A stretch of 62,806 nucleotides of DNA from Nesterenkonia salmonea (GTDB lineage Bacteria; Actinomycetota; Actinomycetes; Actinomycetales; Micrococcaceae), in the NCBI RefSeq assembly GCF_005771525.1, contig NZ_VAVZ01000019.1, positions 1-62,806 of the forward strand. Direction: 5' to 3'. The position numbers and the translations under genes are program-made. Positions 11,702-20,605 of this stretch are shown here, in pieces (within the stretch, counting starts at the first letter, position 1; every line of letters begins with the position of its first letter). The notes beneath the pieces were generated by a model. The model did no database searches. It saw only the letters and a program-made list of their open reading frames with translations, and was not told the DNA's origin.

Positions 11702-12936
11702 GAACGCGAATTCTCCGTGTGGCAGAGCTGTCCCAAGGCGATGTCCTCAGATGGCAGGCACTTGCTGAGCGAGCGATAGAGCCCAACGCCTATCTGGACC
11801 CCCGCTGGCTCCACACCTCAGTTCTGACGCACCCGGATGCCGCCGACATGATGGTGGCACTCGTAGAGGATGACGACGATCTCCGCGGTCTGCTCGCTTT
11901 CACTGTGGAACCGGCCTGGCAGGGTTTTCCGTTCCGTGCTGTGTCGACGGCGGGCCGCTTCTTGCACACTCATGCCGAGCGGCATCATCCACTCATCGAT
12001 CCTCGAGAGCCAGTTGCCACGATGGAGTCGCTGCTTCGAGGCTTGCGGGCCAGCCGCCTTCCCGGACTTTTCGCCCTCCATAAGTTCGTTGGCGATGGTC
12101 CACTCGCGGCCGCACTGGAGCAAGCCGTGACACGATCCGGTGTCTTCGTGCAGGAATTACTCCGCCAGCCATGGGCCTTTGCTGAGTCAGAACGCCCCAC
12201 CCTGCTCCCGAACTCGAACGTCTCAGAGGACGGTCGGCTAGAGCTGACTCCTGAATTTATGCTGCCTCTTTCGAGTAAGAAAGCAACGCAGAATCTCCGA
12301 AGGCGTGCCAGAGGCCTCCTGAAAGAGCTCGGCGCCCCGGTGGTGCTTATCGACCGCAGTGACAGCCCTGAAGCTATATCCGACTTCCTCACGTTCCAGG
12401 CCTCGGGGTGGAAGGGAGACGCTTCCGCTGGTGGAACAGCGATGGCGCTGTCCGAGCATACGGAGAAATGGTTCCGAGAGGTCTCCGAACGGTTCGGGAG
12501 CGACGGAGACCTGCGAATTTTCCAAGTGGAATCAGGAAAAACGGTTCTGTATATGAGCGTGTGCTACAAGTCGGGCGGGGGCGTCTTCGGGATCATTGAT
12601 TCGTACAATGAGGATTTTGGACGTTACAGCGTGGGGCACATGGGCCGCATTTTGGGGCTCGATATGTTGAATTCCCGAGACCCCGACACGCTATTCGACC
12701 CCGACCTCGACCCTTTCTACTCATCTAGTACTGCGATCTACCCCCATCGGCGAGAGAGGGTGAACCTTCTGATGTCTCTGGGCGGTCCCATTTCACCGTT
12801 GCTTCTGCGGGCGGTGCCGCTGGCCCGCAGATCTCGGGAGCGTGTGCGCGAACTCCTTCGGCGCAAAGGGGGCGAGGACGGTCCTGAAGAGAAAAGCCCT
12901 TCGCCTCAGGGCAAGGTCTCTGGAGGCGTAAGCTGA
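11698..12936 (+). CDS. FemAB/BioF2-like GNAT acyltransferase 2
   Basis: A 412-residue paralogue of the preceding protein. Both share an N-terminal EPNA-LDPR-L motif, a central basic helix (here SSKKATQNLRRRARGL) followed by the WKGD motif, and similar C-terminal halves. GTG 11698 overlaps the previous stop (GTGA). The 3' end runs 31 bases into the convergent glycosyltransferase gene, an unusually tight tail-to-tail overlap. The role is inferred from family and context: decoration of sugar or lipid-linked intermediates. Confidence 0.65.
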   Translation: MRTRILRVAELSQGDVLRWQALAERAIEPNAYLDPRWLHTSVLTHPDAADMMVALVEDDDDLRGLLAFTVEPAWQGFPFRAVSTAGRFLHTHAERHHPLIDPREPVATMESLLRGLRASRLPGLFALHKFVGDGPLAAALEQAVTRSGVFVQELLRQPWAFAESERPTLLPNSNVSEDGRLELTPEFMLPLSSKKATQNLRRRARGLLKELGAPVVLIDRSDSPEAISDFLTFQASGWKGDASAGGTAMALSEHTEKWFREVSERFGSDGDLRIFQVESGKTVLYMSVCYKSGGGVFGIIDSYNEDFGRYSVGHMGRILGLDMLNSRDPDTLFDPDLDPFYSSSTAIYPHRRERVNLLMSLGGPISPLLLRAVPLARRSRERVRELLRRKGGEDGPEEKSPSPQGKVSGGVS

Positions 12937-13826
12937 GCGACCGCGCCTGTTTGGGCTCGGCTGTAACCTAGCCGGTGCGCCAGCGCAGCAGCGTGGGGAA
13001 TAACCTCAGAAGGTCGCCGAGCGATCCTCATGACTTTTCTCTGTATTCTCCGTCGTCGACTCGGGGCTGGTTCAGCCCCACCGACAGTCTCTGGGAGGGA
13101 AGGCCCTAGAGGCGCATGGGCGTACGCCTCTCTCACGCGCGAGTAGCGCTGCGACAGCAGGCGAGTTCCGGAGCCTTTGGCATAGGCCTGACGCAGCGAA
13201 GCCAGAAGGCCGTCTCGCTTGCGTACGTGCACGATAGCCTCAGGCACACCCAGGAGGTTGTAACCCGCCAACTGGACTCGCCAGGAAAAGTCAAGGTCTT
13301 CGCCAGCACTCAATGACTCCTCGAAGCCACCTACTTCGGCAAACACCTCAGCGTGAATACCCATGTTTCCCGACCCACCTGCCGGAAGCTGGGGGAGTGC
13401 CTCGTTATAGAACGTAGGCTCATTCCACCCGAAATCCCAGTCGCGGCCCCGGTTGAGCAATGAATGCTCTACAGCACCCACCGCAAAGGGAGCCTCCAGG
13501 AGTGCGTGGTGCATCGCACTCACCCAGCCGGCGCTGACCACATCGTCAGCATCGCAAAAGAGCAAATGAGGTGACCGGGCAGCAGCTGCTCCGATATTGC
13601 GTGCTGCTGAAGCGCCCCGCCGGGATGAGGCATCGATCAGGCGAAGGCCCCCGAACTGAGGGGAAAACGCTGCGGTGACCTCCGGGGTCGAATCCGATGA
13701 ACCGTTGTCGCACACCAGGACCTCAAAACGGACGGTAGTCTCCTGTGACGCAGGGGCCTCCAACTGCTCGGTGAGGGTCTCTTCAGCGTTGTATGCGGGA
13801 ATGATGACGCTCGCATCGTAAATCAT
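12906..13826 (-). CDS. family 2 glycosyltransferase
   Basis: A 306-residue cytoplasmic inverting glycosyltransferase of the GT-A fold. SVIIPAYNAEETL at the start binds nucleotide, LLFCDADD near residue 88 is the metal-binding DxD region, and GGFEESLSAGEDLDF near 167 carries the catalytic acid. The C-terminus is basic. The gene follows the polysaccharide deacetylase with an ATGA overlap, so the pair is co-translated; the sugar transferred may therefore be an N-acetylhexosamine, but this is inference. Confidence 0.88.
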   Translation of the reverse strand: MIYDASVIIPAYNAEETLTEQLEAPASQETTVRFEVLVCDNGSSDSTPEVTAAFSPQFGGLRLIDASSRRGASAARNIGAAAARSPHLLFCDADDVVSAGWVSAMHHALLEAPFAVGAVEHSLLNRGRDWDFGWNEPTFYNEALPQLPAGGSGNMGIHAEVFAEVGGFEESLSAGEDLDFSWRVQLAGYNLLGVPEAIVHVRKRDGLLASLRQAYAKGSGTRLLSQRYSRVREAYAHAPLGPSLPETVGGAEPAPSRRRRIQRKVMRIARRPSEVIPHAAALAHRLGYSRAQTGAVAQLTPPETLP

Positions 13827-14629
13827 TCTCGCCTCATTCGGTCTCGAAGTGCGCTACGCACCTGCCGATGATTGCTGAGCAACTCATGTGCGGTCACGGT
13901 GCCGAAGTTTCGCTGGCTGAGACCGTCCAGAATGTGAGAAAGAACCTCGGCCTTATTGAAAGTGGGGAGGCGTTCGCCGTCACCGAGCATCTCCGGATCA
14001 GCTCGGTGATCATGCAAAAGGAGAACAGCGCCAGGAAACACGGCCTGCAGAGCTCGATCTGCGACCACAACGGTCTCGTCATCAATCCAATCCCAGGCAT
14101 GGCCAGACCAGATGGCCAGTTCCATCCCCATCCGGCGTATCCCTAGTGCCTGCCGCCACGTGTGTTTGCCGTAGGGAGGCCTGAAGAGCTTTACCTCAGT
14201 CTGCGCAATGCCCTCCACGAGGTCTTTGGCCTGACGAATGTTCTGCAACGCTTGGGCATCACTGAGCCGTGTCAATGCGGTGTGATCAAGGCCGTGCAGT
14301 GCGACCTCGTGCCCCTCCGCAGCGATGCGCCGAACGATATCGGGATTCTCAGCAGCTTGGCTCGCCAACACGAAGAACGTTGCGCGCGCCTGCCGCTCTG
14401 CAAGCACATCAAGAATGCCAGGCGTGTGCTCAGGATGTGGCCCATCATCGAAAGTGAGGCTGACTAATGGTTCAACAGTGTCCACGCAGAAGACCCCGAA
14501 AGGTCTCGTTGCCAATGCCGGCAGCGGCACAGGCGCGAGGGACAATTGCGAAAACTGCCCGCCTCTGGGCGCAGGTTCACGCCAAATGTCCCGCGACCGC
14601 ACAAGAAGCGGCGAAGGTTGCTTGAACAT
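13823..14629 (-). CDS. polysaccharide deacetylase (NodB family)
   Basis: A 268-residue NodB-domain protein. LTFDDGPHP (residue 58) gives the catalytic base and metal-binding Asp, the HGLDHT segment gives the metal-binding histidines, RPPYGKH gives the substrate-binding motif, and LLLHDH gives the catalytic His. No clear signal peptide is seen, so it may act on a cytoplasmic or membrane-face intermediate. It removes N- or O-acetyl groups from a sugar. It is upstream of, and translationally coupled to, a GT2 gene. Confidence 0.85.
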   Translation of the reverse strand: MFKQPSPLLVRSRDIWREPAPRGGQFSQLSLAPVPLPALATRPFGVFCVDTVEPLVSLTFDDGPHPEHTPGILDVLAERQARATFFVLASQAAENPDIVRRIAAEGHEVALHGLDHTALTRLSDAQALQNIRQAKDLVEGIAQTEVKLFRPPYGKHTWRQALGIRRMGMELAIWSGHAWDWIDDETVVVADRALQAVFPGAVLLLHDHRADPEMLGDGERLPTFNKAEVLSHILDGLSQRNFGTVTAHELLSNHRQVRSALRDRMRRE

Positions 14630-14714
14630 GATGCCCCCAGACGTGGTGCTAGCCCTAAGTAGTAGTCTAATGTCTGCAAAGTCTCAGAGGATCAACTCGT
14701 GAAAGTTGGGAACT

Positions 14715-15656
14715 GTGAACGAAAATTCAGCGGGTGCTCAAGGCCCAGCTCCGAGTGACCACAGCTCACTTTCCGGCCTGCCAGAAATTGTGATCGTAGC
14801 CTATGGATCCCCGGAACTGCTCACAAGTACCCTTGCGCCCCTAGGCGGGTGCACCGTGACCATCGTGGACAACTCTTCGATGCCTGAGATAGCGGAAATC
14901 GCAGAAGCGGCCGGCGCCACATATTGGGACCCCGGAGAAAATCTCGGTTTCGGCGCGGGAGTAAATTACGCCCTGGCACGCCGTCAGATTCCTGGATCGG
15001 ATGTTCTGCTTCTGAATCCCGATGCGGTAATTGAGCCTTCGGAGATTCTCCTGTTGAGCGAAGCTCTACATGCCGTCCCACGCATTGCCTGCGTGGGACC
15101 GGGGCAGGTAGACCTCAACGGAAATCGTGCCCAAGTCACGTGGCCGTACCCGCGCCCTTCGCAGTACGTTGCAGATGCGGTCAAGCTTGGCCGCTTGGTG
15201 CGCAGTGAGCCCCGCTACGTCATCGGTTCGGTCCTGCTGCTGAACGCAGCGGCACTTGCTGATATCGGAGGCTTTGACGAGGAGTTCTTCCTCTACGCCG
15301 AGGAGGCGGATTGGGAGTACCGTGCTCATGAGGCGGGCTGGCGCAATGTTGCTGTTGACGACATCACAATTCTCCACATCGGTGGTGGTACAAGTTCTGA
15401 CCCGGTACGGCGGGAGGTTTTTCTGCAGGCCGGTCAGCAGCGTTTCTTGCTGAAGCATCACGGCTCTCTGGGATGGCACGCTGCGCGGTGGGCCACTGTG
15501 CTTTCCAGCATTCCGCGGATCCTTCTGTTCCGGGGTGATAGGCGCGGCCAAGCGAAGGCGCGGGGCTCCCTGTTCTTGCATGGCCCGATCGCGCTCGAGT
15601 CGAAGTATCGACCGGAACCCAAGAGGCAGGCGAGAGCTACTGAGGGGCCGCCTTAG
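14715..15656 (+). CDS. rhamnosyltransferase-like family 2 glycosyltransferase
   Basis: About 313 residues. VIVAYGSPELL, TIVDNSS, NLGFGAGVN, LLLNPDA and GGFDEEFFLYAEEADW form the WbbL/RfbF-type GT2 pattern, a group rich in rhamnosyltransferases, which suits the dTDP-rhamnose operon nearby. It is closely similar to the C-terminal half of the fused enzyme at 21689-23659. The start may be GTG 14715 or TTG 14706. Its TAG stop interlocks with the TAA stop of the convergent gene, overlapping by four bases. Confidence 0.85.
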   Translation: MNENSAGAQGPAPSDHSSLSGLPEIVIVAYGSPELLTSTLAPLGGCTVTIVDNSSMPEIAEIAEAAGATYWDPGENLGFGAGVNYALARRQIPGSDVLLLNPDAVIEPSEILLLSEALHAVPRIACVGPGQVDLNGNRAQVTWPYPRPSQYVADAVKLGRLVRSEPRYVIGSVLLLNAAALADIGGFDEEFFLYAEEADWEYRAHEAGWRNVAVDDITILHIGGGTSSDPVRREVFLQAGQQRFLLKHHGSLGWHAARWATVLSSIPRILLFRGDRRGQAKARGSLFLHGPIALESKYRPEPKRQARATEGPP

Positions 15657-16666
15657 GGGGGCGCGCCGCTATTGGCTTGTCCGGCGCCTATGAGGTCGTT
15701 TCGTCTTGCAGCAAAGGCGGCTGGGAATCCGGCTGCGAGCCCTGAGAGCTCTACCGGGATCCACGTCAGTGGTTCCGGAGCTGCTAAGCGTTCACGGAGT
15801 CGGCGTCGACTCCCGTCTGGATGGGTGCGCCCTAGACTCTGAACGAACTTGCGCACATGATTGGGCTGCTCGCGGACAGTGGTCCAGAGAAACCTGTACG
15901 TCAGAGGGTCCCTCCACCCTAGAGCCCGGAGAAGCACCATGACATGGTCGCGGCGTTCCGTGTAGCAAAAGCGGTAACTCATCCTGTTCTTCTCATCTGT
16001 TCGGCCAGCTGCGGGTGCTTCTACTACGGCCGCAGGCTGAAAGATAAGTCGGCCCCCCTTCGCTCGCAGCCGCAGAGCCGCATCTGTCAGCTCGCGACCG
16101 CCCCTGCCGGGGTATCCGATGCGGCGTATACCCCCAATGCTCTCCAGTGCGGTGCGGCGGAAGGACACATTCGTGCTGGGCACGTGGTCCACTTCAATGG
16201 GGCGTCCAGGATCCGCCCCAAAATTATCCGTGAGATTGCCATTTGGCAGCAAGCACCCAATTTCGCTGATGCCGTTTGTCGCCTCACCCGGGATGCCGTT
16301 CGCCACTCGGCCACTCACGCCGGCCACGGATTCGTCCTCATAGGGCATCATCAGTTCGTTGAGCCAGCTTGGCTCGGCACGGGAAGTGTCGTCGATGAAC
16401 ACGACGACGTCACCTGCGCTTGCCGCAACACCTAGGTCATGAGATGGATTGCTCGCGCCCTCAGCAGGTTCGTCGGGAAGGAAGTGAAACTCGGGGAACT
16501 GTTGGCGAGCAGTTTGGACGGCCGGATCGTCCCACTGTGCGCCGACAATGAGCACCTCAGCTGGCTTGGTATCCAGGTCTTTGAGGTGCTTCAGACAGGC
16601 AAGGAGATCACCATGGTAGTTTCTCGCAACCACGATGACCGTGACGCTCAGCTTCGCTAGGCTCAC
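15653..16666 (-). CDS. family 2 glycosyltransferase
   Basis: A 337-residue GT2 enzyme. VTVIVVARNY opens the domain, VVVFIDDTSRAEPSW near residue 90 is the DxD region, and NVSFRRTALESIGG carries the acceptor-side motif. A longer upstream reading exists, but GTG 16666 overlaps the previous stop (GTGA), which fits translational coupling. It resembles the GT2 at 30373 in the segment NGIPGE / N-LTDNFG, so the two probably handle related substrates. It is the last gene of the leftward wzt-wzm operon. Confidence 0.82.
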   Translation of the reverse strand: MSLAKLSVTVIVVARNYHGDLLACLKHLKDLDTKPAEVLIVGAQWDDPAVQTARQQFPEFHFLPDEPAEGASNPSHDLGVAASAGDVVVFIDDTSRAEPSWLNELMMPYEDESVAGVSGRVANGIPGEATNGISEIGCLLPNGNLTDNFGADPGRPIEVDHVPSTNVSFRRTALESIGGIRRIGYPGRGGRELTDAALRLRAKGGRLIFQPAAVVEAPAAGRTDEKNRMSYRFCYTERRDHVMVLLRALGWRDPLTYRFLWTTVREQPNHVRKFVQSLGRTHPDGSRRRLRERLAAPEPLTWIPVELSGLAAGFPAAFAARRNDLIGAGQANSGAPP

Positions 16667-17499
16667 TTCCCCACGCCCTCGGGAACGGTCACGAGGCGAT
16701 ACCATTCGCTGCGTCGCAATGGCGAGGTCAGCACGGATTGCCGGGGCCTGCGTTGGCGGCGTGCCCACCGTTGATAGACAACTGGTTGGGAATAGTCCTG
16801 GGCGTGTCCGGACCAACCGAACTTACGCCGGATCGTGGCGTGGTCTCGAACCCATGAGTAGTGAAGCACCGCTGATTCCGGGCTGATGACCTCATGAACT
16901 GTGCTTCCATGGTTATGGTGCGGATCGGTGTTCCACGGTCGGAGATCAACTCGATAGAGCGGGACCTCAGCCTGCCGTGCCTGCACAAGTTGCGTTCCTG
17001 CCCGGATCGCCAGTGGACCGGGGAAAGAAGCTGCTGGTCGGCCGAACCTGGTGCTGGCCTCCAAAAAACGCCCGGGCCCCACTTGCGCATATAGCCACCG
17101 CGACGGGTAGTCCATGGCGGATGCCCCGAGGGACTCAGCTCGGTGCAGCGACCGGAAAAACTGTTCTGGATCGAGCATGACCTCATCGGTATCCAACTGC
17201 AGTACCCAATCTGCGCCTTCAGATGCCAGATCCAGTGCTTGCTGCCGTTGATGGGTGTCATTGTCGAGGGGATCATGGTCGAGCCGGGCATAGGATCCTG
17301 GTGCATGGACGCACTTATTGTTTGTGTCCACCGTCTCGATCACGTCGAGGCACTCCTGGACAGGAATGGCAGTGCCGGTCCAGGAGACTGATGTCTTGTC
17401 ATAGGACAGCACTATGCGGTCCACATGGTGGTAGTACGAGCGCAGGCTCTCGCTCAGGAAGTTCGGGTCAGCGACGAGCACATAAGCGGTGACGCGCAT
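16663..17499 (-). CDS. glycosyltransferase, GT2/GT92-like
   Basis: A 278-residue protein starting MRVTAYVLVADPNFL and carrying WVLQLDTDEVM near residue 117, the DxD-like motif of GT92/GT2-like enzymes. A downstream HEVISP segment and a basic C-terminus are also typical. ATG 17499 overlaps the stop of the permease gene (TAATG). It acts in the cytoplasm on an undetermined sugar. Family assignment is less certain than for its neighbours. Confidence 0.7.
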   Translation of the reverse strand: MRVTAYVLVADPNFLSESLRSYYHHVDRIVLSYDKTSVSWTGTAIPVQECLDVIETVDTNNKCVHAPGSYARLDHDPLDNDTHQRQQALDLASEGADWVLQLDTDEVMLDPEQFFRSLHRAESLGASAMDYPSRWLYAQVGPGRFLEASTRFGRPAASFPGPLAIRAGTQLVQARQAEVPLYRVDLRPWNTDPHHNHGSTVHEVISPESAVLHYSWVRDHATIRRKFGWSGHAQDYSQPVVYQRWARRQRRPRQSVLTSPLRRSEWYRLVTVPEGVGK

Positions 17500-18326
17500 T
17501 AGATGTAATCCGCGAACTCACGTTCGTTCTTTTGGAAGACGAGAATGCCCAGAAAGAGGACGGCCGGCGCTGCCACAATGAGGGCGATGAACTGCCATGA
17601 TGGCGGTGCCTCGGCTCCTAAGGTCGACCAGCGGAAGACTTCGAGGAACCACGTGATCGGGTTCGCTTCGAAGAACCACCGAATGTTCTGCGGAACGGCG
17701 TTCAGAGAGTAGGCGAGTGGGCTGGCATACATCAGCACCTGCAAAACCCAGGGCAGGACGTAGCCAACATCCCGGTATTTCACCAGGTAGGCCGCCGCCA
17801 TTAGGCCCAGTCCAAGCCCGAGCATGAGAATCAGAAGGACCCAGACAGGCAGCAGGAGAATGGGCCAACCGGGGTTGATTCCGAAGATAAACAGCAGCGC
17901 CACCAGCAGTGTGAGGCTCACCAGGAAGTCGACGACAATCGACACGACGCTCGAGGCCGGCACAATAAGCCGAGGGAAAAACACCTTCTGTACGAGCGAC
18001 TGATTGCTCACCATAGAGGTCGAGGCCTGGCTCACTGCCCCGTTGAACAGGTTCCAGGCCAGCATTGCGGCAAGAGTGAAGACGAAGGTCGGAATGCCGT
18101 CGGAATCTAAACCGGCGATAACTCCGAACACAATAGTAAAGACACCAGCTGTGACGAGAGGCTGAAGCAGTACCCACGAGATACCGAAAATGGTCTGCCG
18201 ATAGCGGACGATGATGTCCCGTTGAGCCATTCGCACCGCCACTTCACGCGAACGCCAGATTTCGCGCCACTGGGGGAGGTTGAGCCGACCTGGCGGCGTG
18301 ATCGAAGTGGGCTTAGGCTTCTGCAC
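17499..18326 (-). CDS. wzm: ABC-2 type polysaccharide exporter permease
   Basis: A 275-residue integral membrane protein with about six membrane helices. REVAVRMAQRDIIVRYRQTIFG near the N-terminus is the amphipathic entry helix typical of Wzm/TagG permeases. GTG 18326 is chosen because AAGGAGG lies at a good distance inside the end of the upstream ATPase gene; a longer upstream reading overlaps that gene. Together with Wzt it exports a completed lipid-linked polysaccharide across the membrane. Confidence 0.9.
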   Translation of the reverse strand: MQKPKPTSITPPGRLNLPQWREIWRSREVAVRMAQRDIIVRYRQTIFGISWVLLQPLVTAGVFTIVFGVIAGLDSDGIPTFVFTLAAMLAWNLFNGAVSQASTSMVSNQSLVQKVFFPRLIVPASSVVSIVVDFLVSLTLLVALLFIFGINPGWPILLLPVWVLLILMLGLGLGLMAAAYLVKYRDVGYVLPWVLQVLMYASPLAYSLNAVPQNIRWFFEANPITWFLEVFRWSTLGAEAPPSWQFIALIVAAPAVLFLGILVFQKNEREFADYI

Positions 18327-18327
18327 C

Positions 18328-19536
18328 TCAAGCCTCCTTGTAGTCGAAGTTGACGAAGACGAGCCCTTTTTCGGTGCCCGAAGATTCGGTGAATTCGGGA
18401 TATGGCAGGTCGGGAAGGACCTCGAAACGCCACGCCCCCTCCCACGCGTCAAGAACGCCTGCCTGACATACGAAGACATCGACTGTGTACTGGCCCGGTT
18501 TTAGCCACAAGTCACGGATCAAGAGGTGCCCTTCATGGCGGTGGTTGGGGTCAAACCACTTGCCTACCAGCCGTGAGTCGCACTGGGCGATGACGGCTCC
18601 CTGATCATTGTTGATGTGGGCGGAGACGAAGTAGCTGCCAATCAGGTCTTTCGACGGCGGAGCTGCGAACCTGATGTCGATGTCGTCGCCTGATTTGACG
18701 AACTCGTCCTCCATAGAGACTCTCTCCAGGCGCAGCATTCCATTGCCTGGCCGAAGATCTGGATTCGATTGGGCAATGGCGAAACTCTCGAAGCTGTCCC
18801 GGTATGCCTCTAGAGTGCCTTCAACGGTGCCTGAGTAGGTTAACTTGCCGCGGTCCAGCAGCAGGGCGGATGTGCACAGGGCCTGCACTGTCTGCAGTTG
18901 GTGGCTGACATAGAGCACCGTGCGCCCACCTGAGGCCGCTTCCCTCATCTTGGCGATGGAGCGGCGTTGGAACTCGGCATCGCCGACGGCCAACACCTCA
19001 TCAATGGCGAGGATTTCCGTTTCCAGATGTGCTGCGACGGAGAATGCCAAACGAACCTGCATGCCTGAGGAGTAGCGTTTCACGGGGGTGGCCAGGAATT
19101 TTTCGATACCGGAGAAGGCAACAATCTCGTCGTACTGCTTGCGGATCTCCTGGCGGCTCATGCCAAGAATCGCGCCATTCAAGAAAATATTTTCCTTGCC
19201 CGTCAGCTCGGGGTGGAATCCGGTTCCGACCTCCAGGAGCGAACCGATGCGTCCGTTGAGTTCAATCTTTCCCCGTGTAGGCCCCGTGACTCGGGTCAGG
19301 AGCTTCAGCAGAGTGGATTTGCCGGCTCCGTTACGGCCAACGATTCCGACTGCTTCGCCCTGAGGGATTTCAAAGGACACATCATCCAAGGCATCAAAGA
19401 GCGTGTACTTTGCCATGCCGGTGGATCGCAGCCACTGTATTGCTGCTTGCGCGGCAGTTGACGGGCGTTCTCCGTTAGCGCCGAGTCTGTAGGTTTTGCC
19501 CAGACCTGAAACACTGACCGCTGGTATTTGTCCCAA
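18328..19536 (-). CDS. wzt: ABC exporter ATPase with C-terminal glycan-binding domain
   Basis: A 402-residue ATPase. Residues 1-245 hold Walker A (GRNGAGKST), the signature YSSGMQVRLAFS and Walker B (ILAIDEVLAVGD). Residues 260-402 form a beta-rich Wzt C-terminal domain, which in characterised exporters recognises the finished chain end. The start is TTG 19536 with GAGGGGG upstream; no better start is seen. It is the first gene of the wzt-wzm-GT-GT operon. Confidence 0.9.
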   Translation of the reverse strand: MGQIPAVSVSGLGKTYRLGANGERPSTAAQAAIQWLRSTGMAKYTLFDALDDVSFEIPQGEAVGIVGRNGAGKSTLLKLLTRVTGPTRGKIELNGRIGSLLEVGTGFHPELTGKENIFLNGAILGMSRQEIRKQYDEIVAFSGIEKFLATPVKRYSSGMQVRLAFSVAAHLETEILAIDEVLAVGDAEFQRRSIAKMREAASGGRTVLYVSHQLQTVQALCTSALLLDRGKLTYSGTVEGTLEAYRDSFESFAIAQSNPDLRPGNGMLRLERVSMEDEFVKSGDDIDIRFAAPPSKDLIGSYFVSAHINNDQGAVIAQCDSRLVGKWFDPNHRHEGHLLIRDLWLKPGQYTVDVFVCQAGVLDAWEGAWRFEVLPDLPYPEFTESSGTEKGLVFVNFDYKEA

Positions 19537-19675
19537 ATTACGTCCCCCTCTAAGACACGAATAAGCCCAACTTATCGAGTTGTTGTCAAGGAAGCGAGTG
19601 CTACGGGTGTGTCGGCTTCCGGGACTGCGTCTTTGGGTTCGCCGCGCAGTGCGTGAAAGCTACTAGAATTCAGGG

Positions 19676-20605
19676 ATGAACAGTGTGATGCCTCTGGTGA
19701 GCGTCATTCTTGCGACCAACAGAATAGGTCCTTTTTTTCCTGAAGCCCTCGCTTCAGTCGAGGCTCAGAGTTACTCAAATGTCGAGCTCATTGTGGTGGA
19801 CGACGGCGCGCCAGAATCGGCTGAAGTCGATCTAGCCGTCTCCTCAATCACCAACGCGCGGGTTATTCACCAGGCGGCGGCAGGCGTGAGTGTGGCCCGC
19901 AACGTCGGCATTGCAGCCGCACAAGGCGAGTACGTCGCCTTTCTCGACGACGATGACCGCTGGGACCCTCGGCGCCTTGAGCTGCAGGTGGGGCATTTTC
20001 TTGCCACTCCTCACGCCGTGGCTTGTTACTGCGGGATGCGCACGATCAATCACGAGGGAGAGGTGCTGGCGCATGCGGATCAGGTCCCCGTTGCTGACCG
20101 CCTTGACATCGCGCGGCGCAGTACTGGGATCATCCTTCCAAATACCATGGTGCGGCGAGCCGCGCTGGTTGCCGCCGGAGGGTTCCATGCGGGAATCAGG
20201 CTGGCTGAAGACCTGGATCTAATGCTCCGCCTAGCTGAGCGTGGCGACTTCCTGTTCGAACCACAAGCCTTGGTCGACTACCGCAATCATGGAAGCAACA
20301 CCACGCGTCGGCACCGAGACCTGGTGGAGAGCATCGAGCGGGTGCTTCGCCTGCACCGAGGCAATGCACACGAACGGGGAGACATCGACCTCGTTGAGGC
20401 GTTGGACGAGAGCCTGCGAAAGAACAGAAGGTTCGCGTGGTGGTCTGCTGGGCGCGCCGCGAAGGCTGAACTTCAGCACCGCCGTCCCTTCAAGGCCGCT
20501 GGGGAGTTCCGGTGGGCGCTCATGGCCGCACCTACTGGTCTGGTCGACGGCGGGCTGCGGAGTCTTCAGCGGATTCGGCGGCGGAGTTCAAAACAGCTGC
20601 CATAG
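19676..20605 (+). CDS. family 2 glycosyltransferase
   Basis: A 309-residue GT2 with SVILATNR, IVVDDGAPESA, VSVARNVGIAAAQGEYVAFLDDDDRW (the DxD region near residue 95) and AEDLDLMLRLAERG, the catalytic-acid region. The C-terminus is basic, consistent with peripheral membrane attachment. Its last 74 bases overlap the 3' end of the convergent GT4 gene, the longest overlap of this locus. The transferred sugar is unknown. Confidence 0.87.
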   Translation: MNSVMPLVSVILATNRIGPFFPEALASVEAQSYSNVELIVVDDGAPESAEVDLAVSSITNARVIHQAAAGVSVARNVGIAAAQGEYVAFLDDDDRWDPRRLELQVGHFLATPHAVACYCGMRTINHEGEVLAHADQVPVADRLDIARRSTGIILPNTMVRRAALVAAGGFHAGIRLAEDLDLMLRLAERGDFLFEPQALVDYRNHGSNTTRRHRDLVESIERVLRLHRGNAHERGDIDLVEALDESLRKNRRFAWWSAGRAAKAELQHRRPFKAAGEFRWALMAAPTGLVDGGLRSLQRIRRRSSKQLP

